This document shows positions 34,074 through 42,733 of a stretch of DNA of 64,000 nucleotides, in pieces (positions within the stretch are counted from its first letter, which is position 1; the number at the start of each line of letters is the position of its first letter). The notes under the pieces are model-generated. The model worked only from the letters and a program-made list of their open reading frames with translations, had not been told where the DNA came from and did no database searches. The translations under genes and the position numbers were made by a program. The stretch covers positions 1-64,000 of the forward strand of contig NZ_QMKH01000009.1 in assembly GCF_003290125.1 (NCBI RefSeq), written 5' to 3'. This stretch comes from Microvirga flavescens. GTDB taxonomy: Bacteria > Pseudomonadota > Alphaproteobacteria > Rhizobiales > Beijerinckiaceae.

Positions 34074-34451
34074 ATGCTCAAGCTTGGATTGACTGTCGCT
34101 CTGGCCGCTGGGGTCGTGTTGAGCGCATCCGCCGCGTTTGCGCAGGCGAAGGTAGGGGAGACGAGTAAGGGGAAGACGTTGGTCGATGGTAAGGGGATGA
34201 CGCTTTATACCTACGACCGGGACGAGCCCAACAAATCCAATTGCGTCGGCATGTGCGCGCAGAACTGGCCGCCGCTCACCGCTGTTGCCGATGCGAAGGG
34301 CACGGGCGAGTGGACGGTCATCACGCGGGCTGACGGCACGAAGCAATGGGCGCACAAGGGCAAGCCGCTCTATGGCTGGACGAAGGATTCAAAGCCCGGC
34401 GATGTGATGGGCGACGGCGTCAACAACGTCTGGCACGTCGCGCAACCGTAA
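34074..34451 (+). CDS. Secreted COG4315-type protein with YxxxxD motif
   Basis: A 125-residue exported protein. A signal peptide (about 1-23, ending AFAQ) leads into one domain of the type described as a secreted repeat or lipoprotein with a conserved Y-x-aromatic motif. Segments are KGMTLYTYDRDEPNKSNC, CAQNWPPL and GKPLYGWTKDSKPGDV. The two Cys may be paired. Function unknown. A strong GGGAGGG precedes the ATG. It is convergent with nrdB. Confidence 0.88.
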   Translation: MLKLGLTVALAAGVVLSASAAFAQAKVGETSKGKTLVDGKGMTLYTYDRDEPNKSNCVGMCAQNWPPLTAVADAKGTGEWTVITRADGTKQWAHKGKPLYGWTKDSKPGDVMGDGVNNVWHVAQP

Positions 34452-34525
34452 GACTGCACTGAACCGCCCTCCCCCTTGAAATCGACACAGCCGGGGATCG
34501 TCTCCCCGGCCATGCTCGTGTTTGA

Positions 34526-35647
34526 TCAATCCCAGCTCAGCGCGCCGCCGTTCTGGTATTCGATGACGCGGGTCTCGAAGAAGTTCTTCTCCTTCTTCAG
34601 GTCCATCGCTTCCGACATCCACGGGAACGGGTTTTCCGCCTCCGCGAAGACGGGCGCGAGGCCGAGCTGCGCGCAGCGGCGGTTGGCGATGAAGTGCATG
34701 TACTGCTCGCAAAGCGCCGCATTCAGCCCCAGGAATCCGCGCGGCATGGTATCGCGGCCATAGGCTGCTTCCAGCACGGCGGCGTCGCGCAGCATGCCAC
34801 GCACCTCGTCCTGAAAATCGCGCGTCCACAGGTGCGGGTTCTCGATCTTGATCTGGTTGATGACGTCGATGCCGAAGTTCAGGTGAATCGATTCATCCCG
34901 CAGGATGTATTGATACTGCTCCGCGATGCCGACCATCTTGTTGCGCCGCCCGAGCGAGAGGATCTGCGCGAAGCCGGTGTAGAACCACATGCCCTCAAAC
35001 ACGACGTAGAAGGCGATGAGATCGCGCAGGAACGCCTGATCCGTCTCCGGCGTGCCGGTTGAGAATTGCGGATCGGCGAGGCTCTGCGTGTAGTTGAGCG
35101 CCCATGCCGCCTTGTCGGTGATGGAGGGAATTTCCCGATACATGTTGAACAACTCGCCCTCGTCGAGGCCGAGGCTTTCCACGATGTATTGGAAAGTGTG
35201 CGTGTGCACCGCCTCCTCGAAGGCCTGCCGCAACAGATATTGCCGGCACTCCGGATTGGTGAGGTGGCGATAGATCGCGAGGACGATGTTGTTGGCGACA
35301 AGCGATTCCGACGCGGCGAAAAAGCCGAGATTGCGCTTGACCGCGTGGCGCTCGTCCTCCGTCAATCCATCGCGGGATTTCCAGAGGGCGATGTCCGCCT
35401 GCATGGAAACTTCCGTCGGCATCCAGTGATTGTTGCAGCCCGCGAGATATTTCTCCCACGCCCAGCGATATTTGAGCGGCAGGAGCTGGTTCACGTCGGC
35501 GCGGCAATTGATCATCGCCTTGTCATCAACGCTCACGCGCCCGCCGCTGCGATCAATGGCGCCAAGCCCCGTGGCATCGCCTGCGGAGTTGAGAGAGACG
35601 GCGGCGCGCGCCGCCGCACCGGCTTTGGGTTCAGACCAGTCGAGCAT
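34526..35647 (-). CDS. nrdB: Ribonucleotide reductase small subunit, class Ic-like
   Basis: A 373-residue radical-generating subunit that works with NrdA to make deoxyribonucleotides. The metal ligands are complete: Glu114 (ASESLV), Glu145 and His148 (EEAVHTH), Glu218 (VFEGMW), Glu252 and His255 (DESIH). Two positions differ from standard class Ia: the Asp ligand is Glu114, and the radical Tyr, four residues after His148, is Phe152. Both changes are the hallmark of the chlamydial class Ic enzyme with a Mn/Fe cofactor. Trp75, Tyr247 and Tyr364 fit the radical-transfer path. The start is 21 bases after nrdA, with AAAGGA upstream. Confidence 0.93.
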   Translation of the reverse strand: MLDWSEPKAGAAARAAVSLNSAGDATGLGAIDRSGGRVSVDDKAMINCRADVNQLLPLKYRWAWEKYLAGCNNHWMPTEVSMQADIALWKSRDGLTEDERHAVKRNLGFFAASESLVANNIVLAIYRHLTNPECRQYLLRQAFEEAVHTHTFQYIVESLGLDEGELFNMYREIPSITDKAAWALNYTQSLADPQFSTGTPETDQAFLRDLIAFYVVFEGMWFYTGFAQILSLGRRNKMVGIAEQYQYILRDESIHLNFGIDVINQIKIENPHLWTRDFQDEVRGMLRDAAVLEAAYGRDTMPRGFLGLNAALCEQYMHFIANRRCAQLGLAPVFAEAENPFPWMSEAMDLKKEKNFFETRVIEYQNGGALSWD

Positions 35648-35668
35648 TCTTGTTATCCTTTGAAAATT

Positions 35669-38551
35669 TTACTGGCAGGCTTCGCAGGTGGGATCGTCGA
35701 TGGAGCACGCGAGCGGGGCGGATGCCTGCAACGCGAAGGCCTCCTGCGCCACCGGGAGCGGCGCGGCGGAGACCGCGTTGAGCTTTCCGTCCGTGCCTTT
35801 CAGCGTCGACTTCTCCACATGCGTCGCGCTTTGCGAGCGCAGGTAATAGGTGGTCTTGAGGCCACGCTTCCACGCCAGCCTGTAAAGCGCATCGAGCTTT
35901 CGCCCGTTCGGATTGGCGATGTAGAGGTTGAGCGACTGCGCCTGGTCGATCCATTTCTGCCGCCGCGCGGCGGCCTCGATGAGCCATGACGAGTCGATCT
36001 CGAAGGCTGTCGCGTAGAGCGCCTTGAGATCGTCCGGCACGCGGTCGATGGCCCCAAGACTCCCGTCGAAATATTTCAGGTCGCTCACCATCACTTCGTC
36101 CCACAGGCCGCGCACTTTGAGATCGCGCACGAGCATGGGGTTCACCACCGTGAAGTCGCCCGACATGTTCGCCTTCACATAGAGGTTGCGATAGGCGGGC
36201 TCGATGGATTGCGCGACGCCGCAGATGTTCGAGATGGTCGCCGTCGGCGCAATCGCCATGACGTTCGAGTTGCGCATGCCGACATGGCGCACGCGCTCGC
36301 GCAGGCCATCCCAGTCAAGCGTCGTGGAGGTGTCGAGATCGAGCCCGCCGCGCGCATCCGCGAGAAGCTGGATCGAGTCGATCGGCAGAATGCCCCTGCT
36401 CCATAACGAGCCTTCGAAGGACGGATACTTGCCGCGCTCGGCGGCAAGATTTGTGGAGGCTGCAATCGCATAGAAGCTGATGAGCTCCATGCTCTCATCG
36501 GCAAAGCGTACCGTGTCCTCGGAAGCGATGGCGATCTTCAAAGCCTGCAGCGCATCCTGAAAGCCCATCAGCCCCAACCCCACCGGACGATGGCGCAGGT
36601 TGGAGCGGCGCGCTTCCGGAATGGTGTAGAAGTTGATGTCGATCACGTTGTCGAGCATGCGCACGGCGGTGTCGACGGTGCGCTTCAGCCGCGCGGCATC
36701 GAGGCCCTTCTCGCTCAGGTGATTGACGAGATTGATCGAGCCGAGATTGCACACGGCGACTTCGTCGTCCGATGTGTTGAGCGTGATTTCCGTGCAGAGA
36801 TTGGAGGAGTGCACGACGCCCACATGCCCTTGCGGCGAGCGGATGTTGCACGGGTCCTTGAACGTGATCCACGGATGACCGGTCTCAAACAGCATGGTGA
36901 GCATGCGCCGCCACAGATCCGCCGCGCGCACGCGGCGATGGATCTTGATCTCGCCGCGCTCGGCCTTCGCCTCATAGGCCTCATAGGCCTTCGCGAAAGC
37001 TGGGCCGTAGAGTTCGTGAAGGTCGGGCGTTTCATCCGGCGAGAACAGCGTCCACGCGCCGTCGCTTTCCACGCGCTGCATGAACAGGTCCGGCACCCAG
37101 TTCGCGGTGTTCATGTCGTGCGTGCGGCGGCGGTCGTCGCCGGTGTTCTTGCGCAGATCCAGAAACTCTTCGATGTCGATGTGCCAGGTCTCTAAGTAGG
37201 CGCAGACCGCGCCCTTGCGCTTGCCACCCTGGTTCACCGCGATTGCCGTGTCGTTCGCGACTTTCAGGAACGGTACGACGCCCTGGCTCTCGCCGTTGGT
37301 ACCCTTGATATGCGCGCCGAGCCCGCGCACGCGGCTCCAGTCATTGCCGAGGCCGCCGGAATACTTGGCGAGAAGCGCGTTGTCCTTCACCGCCTTGAAG
37401 ATGCCGTCGAGATCGTCCGGCACGGAGGTGAGGAAGCACGAGGACAATTGCGGCCGGCGCGTGCCGGCGTTGAACAGGGTCGGCGTCGAGCACATGAAAT
37501 CGAAGGACGAAAGCAGATTGTAGAACTCGATGGCATGGGCTTCGCGGTCGATCTCGTTGAGGCTCAGGCCCATCGCGACGCGCATGAAGAACGCCTGCGG
37601 CAGCTCGAAGCGAATGCCCTTCGTCTGCAGGAAATAGCGGTCGTAGAGTGTCTGCAATCCCAGGAACTGGAAATCGAGATCACGCTCCGCTTTCAACGCG
37701 GCGCCAAGCTTGGCGAGATCGAAACGCGCGAGTTCCGGATCGAGCAAGTCGGCTTCGATGCCCACCTTGATGAACGCGTGGAAATAATCGGGATAGCGCT
37801 CAGTCATCTCGGACTGGCGCGCACGATCCGGACGGCCATGCACGAAGCTCAGCGCCTCGCGGCGCAGAAGATCGAGCAGCAGGCGCGCGCTGACGGCGCT
37901 GTAATTCGGCTCGCTCTCCACAAGTGTACGCGCGGCGAGAATGGGCGCGAGCCCGAGCTCGTTTTCCGTAATGCCGTCATAGAGATTGCGCCGGGTTTCC
38001 GCGAGCACGGGCGCGGCGGAAACGTCGGCGAGGCCCTCGCAGGCTTCCTCTATCACGCGGGACAGGCGGTCCATCTCGAGCGGGGCGCGGGTGCTGTCGC
38101 TCTTCGTGACGTGCAGGCGCAGCTCCGCATCCTGCGGCGCACTCGCCTCGGCGGCGCGCGCCTTTGCACGTTCTTCGCGATAAAGCACATAGGCGCGGGC
38201 GACCTTGTGATGCTCGCTGCGCATGAGCGCGAGTTCGACCTGATCCTGAATTTCCTCGACATGGAAGGCGCGGCCGTGATCGGCGCGGCGGGTCAGGGCA
38301 TCATTGATCTGCGCGGTGAGCGCCTCAACGGTTTCATGAACGCGGCGGGAGGCGGCGGCGCTGTTGCCTTCCACCGCGAGGAAGGCCTTGGTGAGCGCCA
38401 CCGTGATCTTGGTCGGATCGAACGGCGTCACCGCGCCGTTGCGGCGGATGACCTGGTAGGCAGGCCCACGCACGGCATCGCTCTCGCGCGGACCGTTTGC
38501 GGGAAAGGCATGCCGCGATGGAGCGGCTTCGGTTGTAAGAAGAGAAGACAT
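35669..38551 (-). CDS. nrdA: Ribonucleotide reductase large subunit
   Basis: A 960-residue catalytic subunit. An ATP-cone covers about residues 33-125 and a second cone-like segment about 147-230; these bind nucleotides and set overall activity. The barrel carries the redox Cys in LSSCFLTS, the NLCTEI segment with the thiyl-radical Cys between Asn and Glu, and CNLGSINL, a second redox Cys. The tail ends CSIDDPTCEACQ, the shuttle Cys pair. It is longer than the E. coli enzyme, as expected with two cones. The ATG at 38551 was preferred to a TTG two codons earlier. A cobalamin riboswitch lies in its leader. Confidence 0.95.
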   Translation of the reverse strand: MSSLLTTEAAPSRHAFPANGPRESDAVRGPAYQVIRRNGAVTPFDPTKITVALTKAFLAVEGNSAAASRRVHETVEALTAQINDALTRRADHGRAFHVEEIQDQVELALMRSEHHKVARAYVLYREERAKARAAEASAPQDAELRLHVTKSDSTRAPLEMDRLSRVIEEACEGLADVSAAPVLAETRRNLYDGITENELGLAPILAARTLVESEPNYSAVSARLLLDLLRREALSFVHGRPDRARQSEMTERYPDYFHAFIKVGIEADLLDPELARFDLAKLGAALKAERDLDFQFLGLQTLYDRYFLQTKGIRFELPQAFFMRVAMGLSLNEIDREAHAIEFYNLLSSFDFMCSTPTLFNAGTRRPQLSSCFLTSVPDDLDGIFKAVKDNALLAKYSGGLGNDWSRVRGLGAHIKGTNGESQGVVPFLKVANDTAIAVNQGGKRKGAVCAYLETWHIDIEEFLDLRKNTGDDRRRTHDMNTANWVPDLFMQRVESDGAWTLFSPDETPDLHELYGPAFAKAYEAYEAKAERGEIKIHRRVRAADLWRRMLTMLFETGHPWITFKDPCNIRSPQGHVGVVHSSNLCTEITLNTSDDEVAVCNLGSINLVNHLSEKGLDAARLKRTVDTAVRMLDNVIDINFYTIPEARRSNLRHRPVGLGLMGFQDALQALKIAIASEDTVRFADESMELISFYAIAASTNLAAERGKYPSFEGSLWSRGILPIDSIQLLADARGGLDLDTSTTLDWDGLRERVRHVGMRNSNVMAIAPTATISNICGVAQSIEPAYRNLYVKANMSGDFTVVNPMLVRDLKVRGLWDEVMVSDLKYFDGSLGAIDRVPDDLKALYATAFEIDSSWLIEAAARRQKWIDQAQSLNLYIANPNGRKLDALYRLAWKRGLKTTYYLRSQSATHVEKSTLKGTDGKLNAVSAAPLPVAQEAFALQASAPLACSIDDPTCEACQ

Positions 38552-38673
38552 CGGCAAACCCCATTACTGTTGGGGGCTTGGGCCGAGGAGCACGCGCCTG
38601 GAGCGGGGCGATGAAACATCGCCTTGACCTGATGCGAGCCTCCGGGACACCCCGCCCGAGGACGAACGAAACA

Positions 38674-38830
38674 GGTCAGGGGCAGGTCTCCTGGCTCGCG
38701 GGTCTTTGCCTTCGCCATCCTTCCCAGTGCCTTGAGCACCAGTGGGTTATTGACGTGGCTCACCGTTCACAGTTGCGGGGGCAGCTCCGGCCTCGCCTCA
38801 CGGCTCACCGGTATTCCCTCTTAGCTTCAG
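38674..38830 (-). promoter_or_regulatory. Cobalamin (adenosylcobalamin) riboswitch upstream of nrdA
   Basis: Reading the minus strand, the conserved blocks appear in order: GGGAATACCGGTGAGCC (38818-38802), GCTGCCCCCGCAACTG (38785-38770) and the B12 box AGCCAGGAGACCTGCC (38696-38681). Together these define the cobalamin riboswitch. It lies about 120 bases before the nrdA start. No T-rich terminator follows. A CCCC/GGGG pairing just before the start (38576-38559) could hide the ribosome site, so control at translation is likely. Such switches repress class I reductases in organisms that also have a B12-dependent enzyme. Confidence 0.93.
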
Positions 38831-38861
38831 ATCCCCACATGTCGGATGTGCGAATCTGAAG
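38825..38861 (-). repeat. Leader hairpin at the 5' end of the riboswitch
   Basis: CTTCAGAT and ATCTGAAG (38825-38832 and 38854-38861) enclose a second pairing CACAT/ATGTG (38836-38840 and 38846-38850). It should fold at the very start of the nrdA leader RNA and may stabilise it or help close the riboswitch. Confidence 0.6.
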
Positions 38862-38869
38862 ACCACTGA

Positions 38870-38885
38870 CTGCTAGATATAGTGG
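38870..38885. promoter_or_regulatory. NrdR-box-like palindrome 1
   Basis: The 16 bases CTGCTAGATATAGTGG match the core CWATATATWG of the NrdR box at 9 of 10 positions. The likely -10 element lies inside it. Its centre is exactly 31 bp from the second palindrome, the spacing typical of paired NrdR boxes. Confidence 0.65.
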
Positions 38886-38906
38886 GTAACTGCTTCCGCG
38901 CGTCAA
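38876..38906 (-). promoter_or_regulatory. Probable nrdA promoter
   Basis: On the minus strand, TTGACG (38906-38901) and TATATC (38881-38876) resemble -35 and -10 elements with 19 bases between them; ACTATA gives 17. Both lie within the NrdR-box-like palindromes, so repressor binding would block RNA polymerase. Confidence 0.5.
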
Positions 38907-38916
38907 TAGATTGACG
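38901..38916. promoter_or_regulatory. NrdR-box-like palindrome 2
   Basis: CGTCAATAGATTGACG is a nearly perfect palindrome with seven-base arms. Its core CAATAGATTG matches the NrdR core CWATATATWG at 9 of 10 positions. It overlaps the probable -35 element of nrdA. Confidence 0.65.
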
Positions 38917-39210
38917 AAACGCTTCACGGCACAATCTCGGCAACGTCAGACGGGCGCGTCTGCCGCGAGCATGGCCCCCACATTGTCTGATAAAGGCCAA
39001 CGTGTTTCTAAAGGCCAACGTGTTTCCCGCACCCTGTGTACGGCACAGCGTGTCACAACACATCGTGCAACGTGCCGGCGTCACCACAACGCCGTCGCGC
39101 AATCGCCCGTAACGGATTGTCATGACATCGCCATCCGCCACCGCTCTTCACCGTGGGCATCATGGTATCCTCGAAGAGCTGGCTCTATCTCGGAGCAACC
39201 GCTCCGGAAA
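38917..39210. other. Intergenic region between nrdA promoter and porin terminator
   Basis: About 290 bases. Apart from an 18-bp tandem duplication near 39.0 kb, nothing with gene-like or regulatory character is apparent. Confidence 0.6.
38991..39026. repeat. Exact 18-bp tandem duplication
   Basis: TAAAGGCCAACGTGTTTC occurs twice back to back (38991-39008 and 39009-39026) without a mismatch. Two units only, in the gap between nrdA and the porin gene. Probably a recent slippage event. Confidence 0.9.
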
Positions 39211-39242
39211 AAAGAAAAACCCCGGTGTTTCCACCGGGGTTT
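39211..39242 (-). terminator. Intrinsic terminator of the porin gene
   Basis: AAACCCCGGTG (39217-39227) and CACCGGGGTTT (39232-39242) form an 11-base-pair stem with a four-base loop, followed on the minus strand by TTCTTT. It lies 21 bases after the porin stop. Confidence 0.93.
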
Positions 39243-39263
39243 CCTGTCCAATCGGAGAACCGA

Positions 39264-40517
39264 TTAGAAGTCGCGCTGAACGCGGAGACGGCCTTCCCAG
39301 GAGCTCTCGTTCGAGCCGAGCGGGAGGACAACGCGGCCGCGGGGATCGAGACGGGCGTAAAGGGCTTCCACGCCAATGTTCAGGCCGCTGACCGGCTGCC
39401 AGAACACGTTGGTACCAACGCGCCACTCGTTGAAGTCCGGGATACCGGCCTGGTTAGCAGCAGCCGAGTAGCTGAAGCTGGCGTACGAACCGAAGACGCT
39501 CTGACGGATCTGGGGAGTCCAGTAGTGGGTTAGACCACCAGCAACCGACCAAGCGGTCGACAGGCTCACATTACCCGTCGCCGGGTTGAAGAAAGCGTCG
39601 ATCGTCGGAGCGGTGAGCGTACCATCGGTGAAGTCGTCGCCAGCGCCGCCGGTGATGTAGCCGAGCGCGCCGTGAGTATAGGTGACGGCGATCCAGGCGG
39701 CGTCGCCCGGAGCGAGCATCGGCAGGTTCACGCCAACCTGACCCGTGACGGCGAAGCCGTACTCGGTGTCGGGGAAGTCGCTGAAGCCGTTCGCGGCAAC
39801 GAACAGGTTGTCGCTACGGATCTGGTGGCCGGCAGCCGACAGCTGAGCCGTACCCCACGTGCCGGTGTACTTGATGTTACCGACAACGTCCGGAACGCGC
39901 TGACCAGCGTAAGCAAGCGCCTGGGTGCCGTTACGGCGATCGAGGCCATCTTCGAGCGACAGCGTGGCCGAGAAGCCGTTGCCGAACGTGAAGGTGTAAG
40001 CCAAGAGGCCGACATCCGGAGCGTCCGAGAAGCGGAGCGTGCCCATGTGCTCGGTCGGCAGATCGCCGTTGTCGAAGAACGACGTCACGCGACCAGCGGT
40101 GAGGCCACCGAACTGGATGAACGCCTCGTTGACGTCGGGCGACGTCGTGATCTTGCCGGTGCTCGTGAGCTGCGTGCCCGAGTTACGGGTGATCTCGAAG
40201 CGGACCACCGAACGGAGCAGGCCGTAAGCGGTCGACGTACGAGCGTCGAGCTGGATACGGCCGCGGGTGCGGAAGCCGTTCGAGTCGACGCTGCGTTCGA
40301 AGGGCTGACCGTAGACGTAGTCAGCGCGGACGCGGCCGCTGACGCGCAGGCAGGTTTCCGTGCCCGGGATGTAGAAGAAGCCCTCGCCATGCGAGGAGCA
40401 GACGCGAACGTATTCCACCGGAGCCGCCTTCTTGGCGGGCAGGTCGGCGGCATTAGCCCCAGCAACTGCGGCAAAGCCGGCAGCCGATCCGAGGAGAAGG
40501 CTCTTGGCGAGCTTCAT
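39264..40517 (-). CDS. Alphaproteobacterial porin
   Basis: A 417-residue outer-membrane beta-barrel. A signal peptide (about 1-23, ending GANA) gives a mature end ADLPAKKAAPVEYVRVC. Two Cys (VRVCSS and ETCLRV) flank an N-terminal loop and may be paired, as in other Rhizobiales porins. Alternating hydrophobic strands follow. The protein ends in Phe (RVQRDF), the outer-membrane insertion signal. It should allow passive diffusion of small solutes. It is monocistronic, with its own terminator. The ATG at 40517 is the start of the signal peptide; an earlier in-frame codon is unlikely. Confidence 0.95.
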   Translation of the reverse strand: MKLAKSLLLGSAAGFAAVAGANAADLPAKKAAPVEYVRVCSSHGEGFFYIPGTETCLRVSGRVRADYVYGQPFERSVDSNGFRTRGRIQLDARTSTAYGLLRSVVRFEITRNSGTQLTSTGKITTSPDVNEAFIQFGGLTAGRVTSFFDNGDLPTEHMGTLRFSDAPDVGLLAYTFTFGNGFSATLSLEDGLDRRNGTQALAYAGQRVPDVVGNIKYTGTWGTAQLSAAGHQIRSDNLFVAANGFSDFPDTEYGFAVTGQVGVNLPMLAPGDAAWIAVTYTHGALGYITGGAGDDFTDGTLTAPTIDAFFNPATGNVSLSTAWSVAGGLTHYWTPQIRQSVFGSYASFSYSAAANQAGIPDFNEWRVGTNVFWQPVSGLNIGVEALYARLDPRGRVVLPLGSNESSWEGRLRVQRDF

Positions 40518-40762
40518 GGATGTCTCCACTTTTTTAAAGTTTCGACGGGGCCGTGTGTGACCGCCGTCATGCGATTGAAACAATACTCAAGCGGAGCCGT
40601 CCGACAATTCGGCCAAGGGCCAAGTTTGGCGCTTTGAGGGGCAGTGTGCCCAAAAAGAGACCATTCTGGGTTGTGAAAGTGATTTCAATTTTGATGTGTG
40701 ACAGAAAATCAACACAAACTTCCCCAAGGGAACCATCTCCCTTGAGAATCAAGGCGTCTCAA

Positions 40763-41050
40763 TCACCAAAGATCATTGGGTCCGGTACGGCAGCGATAAC
40801 CGATGAAGCATTGCCGCACATCCCGCGTCGGGGCATAGGCCGGGTCCGGATACTCGCCTACTTCGCAGAAGTTGCTGTCCCGGACAAAGCGGTCATAGGT
40901 GTATTGGCCCGTACCCAGCACGATGGCCCCGTGTGTCGTCACGGTCAGCATCGCCTGCGAGCAGGTCATGCTCGTCGTCATCGGTCGCGATTGCGCGAAG
41001 GCACCGGTCGTCAAGGCAAAAAGGGCAAGAGCGGCGGCAAGATTTCGCAT
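40763..41050 (-). CDS. Small exported protein with four cysteines
   Basis: A 95-residue protein with a signal peptide (about 1-19, ending GAFAQ). The mature part has Cys in MTCSQAM, NFCEVGEYPD, RQCFIGY and YRCRTG, which could form two disulphides. I do not recognise the family. It is upstream of the porin gene on the same strand, 245 bases away. Confidence 0.7.
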   Translation of the reverse strand: MRNLAAALALFALTTGAFAQSRPMTTSMTCSQAMLTVTTHGAIVLGTGQYTYDRFVRDSNFCEVGEYPDPAYAPTRDVRQCFIGYRCRTGPNDLW

Positions 41051-41147
41051 TTCGGTTCCCTCACTCTCAGGCTCGGGCTCACGCCTTGCATCGGCTGCAC
41101 CTTTTTATATTGGCGAGGAAAAGCAGGCTTCAACGGATACCGGTGCG

Positions 41148-42704
41148 TCACAGCATCGGCTGCAGACGCCGGGCCATCTCCACCGCCGCCGCATAATCGG
41201 TCTTGCCCGAGCCGAGCACCGGAATGCCCGAAACAAGGATGGCCTTGGGAACCCACAATTCCGGATAACCCTGATCGCGGGCATGGGCCAGCAGGACGTC
41301 GCGATCCGCATCGGGCTTGTCGGTGATCAGCACGATCTGCTCGCCCTTGCGCGGGTCCGGCAAGGCGACGACGACATGGTTGGAATCGGGCCACAGGGTC
41401 TGCGCCAGGCTCTCGACAGCCGCGAGCGAAATCATTTCGCCGCCGATCTTCGCGAAACGCTTGGCGCGCCCGCGTATGGTCACGAGGCCGTCATCGACGG
41501 TGACGATATCGCCGGTGTCGTACCACCCTTCCGGTGGCGGCTCGATAGCGCCCGAGCCATTGGGGTCGAGATAACCCTTCATCACATTGGGCCCGCGCAC
41601 CACGAGGCGACCGCCTTCGTGAATGCCTTCGACCGGCTCGAGCCGCCACTCGATGCCCGGCAGGAAGGGCCCGACGCTACCCGTCCTGCTGCGGTGAGGC
41701 AGGCTCACGGCGATGACCGGCGAGCATTCAGTCGCCCCGTATCCTTCGAGGATCGTCGTGCCGTAACGATCCCACAGGCGGCGCGTCTCGTCCTTCACGC
41801 GCTCGGCTCCGGCGATCACATAGCGCACGCTTGCAAGATCGTTCCCGTCGGCGGCGCGGGCATAGCCCTGAAGAAAGGTATCCGTGGCGAGAACGATGGT
41901 CGCCTGCGTGCCGCCGATCAGCTTCGGGATCTGCCTGTAATGAAGCGGACTCGGGTAGAGCACCGTTTTCATGCCGTTGAGCACGGGCGTCAAAAGGCCC
42001 GCCGTCAGGCCGAAGGAATGGAAGACGGGCAGCGGATTGAAAAACACATCGGCCGGGCGCAGCACGTCGCCAGCATGGGCCTTCACCTGAAGGGCGTTCG
42101 CCACAAGGTTGGCGTTCGAGAGAACGACCGCCTTCGGCTTACCTTCCGAGCCCGAGGTGAACAGCACGACACCCGCATCGTCCGGCTGCACGCCGGATTT
42201 TCTGTGCACCGTGCGCGCGAAGAAGCTGCCAAGGAGGCCGAGCAGCTTGTCGAGGCTGGTAATCTCCTTGCGCACGTCCTCGAGCCACAGGACATTACGC
42301 CCTTCGCCCAAGGCAGCGACCACGTCATCGAGCTTGCCTTGCTCCACGAACCGGCGGGAGGTGACGATGGTGCGGATCTTCGCGACCTCGCAGGCCGCCG
42401 TCAGGTTCTTCAGGCCCGCCGTGAAATTCAGCAGGGCCGGAACACGGCCAAAGGCGTTGAGCCCGAACAGGACGACGGCAACGCCCTGAACGTTTGGCAG
42501 GAGCACGGCCACCGTCTCGCGCGGCTCGGTGAAGCCCGCGAGCTTGCGGCCCAGCACCAGCGCGCCGAGCACCAGACGGCCGAAGCTGATGGGCTGCCGC
42601 TCCAGATCCTCAAGGGCGATCTTGTTGCCGCCGAACCTTGTCCGCGCGTCGAGAAGGGCGCCGAAAAGGCTGGTGCGCGTGCGAGCTATGTCGAATTCGG
42701 CCAT
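41148..42704 (-). CDS. AMP-binding acyl-CoA/acyl-ACP synthetase
   Basis: A 518-residue adenylate-forming enzyme that activates a carboxylic acid with ATP and transfers it to CoA or acyl carrier protein. Motifs are FTSGSEGKPKAVVLSN (P-loop-like A3 motif), YGATECSPV (A5) and YDTGDIVTVDDGLVTIRGRAKRFAK (as YDTGDIV and IRGRAKRFAKIGGE). It ends with the catalytic Lys in GSGKTDYAA. Its form resembles the synthetase half of Aas, which charges fatty acids for lipid remodelling. The start MAEFDIART fits. It is downstream of gpt on the same strand. Confidence 0.88.
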   Translation of the reverse strand: MAEFDIARTRTSLFGALLDARTRFGGNKIALEDLERQPISFGRLVLGALVLGRKLAGFTEPRETVAVLLPNVQGVAVVLFGLNAFGRVPALLNFTAGLKNLTAACEVAKIRTIVTSRRFVEQGKLDDVVAALGEGRNVLWLEDVRKEITSLDKLLGLLGSFFARTVHRKSGVQPDDAGVVLFTSGSEGKPKAVVLSNANLVANALQVKAHAGDVLRPADVFFNPLPVFHSFGLTAGLLTPVLNGMKTVLYPSPLHYRQIPKLIGGTQATIVLATDTFLQGYARAADGNDLASVRYVIAGAERVKDETRRLWDRYGTTILEGYGATECSPVIAVSLPHRSRTGSVGPFLPGIEWRLEPVEGIHEGGRLVVRGPNVMKGYLDPNGSGAIEPPPEGWYDTGDIVTVDDGLVTIRGRAKRFAKIGGEMISLAAVESLAQTLWPDSNHVVVALPDPRKGEQIVLITDKPDADRDVLLAHARDQGYPELWVPKAILVSGIPVLGSGKTDYAAAVEMARRLQPML

Positions 42705-42733
42705 TGGACGATCCTTTAATCGAAAACGCCCGC

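Noticed and set aside
38991-39026. Tandem 18-bp repeat as origin iterons or CRISPR
   Set aside because: Only two units, and no replication or cas genes nearby.
40725-40744. CAAGGGA/TCCCTTG hairpin before the porin gene as a terminator
   Set aside because: Seven-base stem without a T run on the relevant strand; too weak to call.
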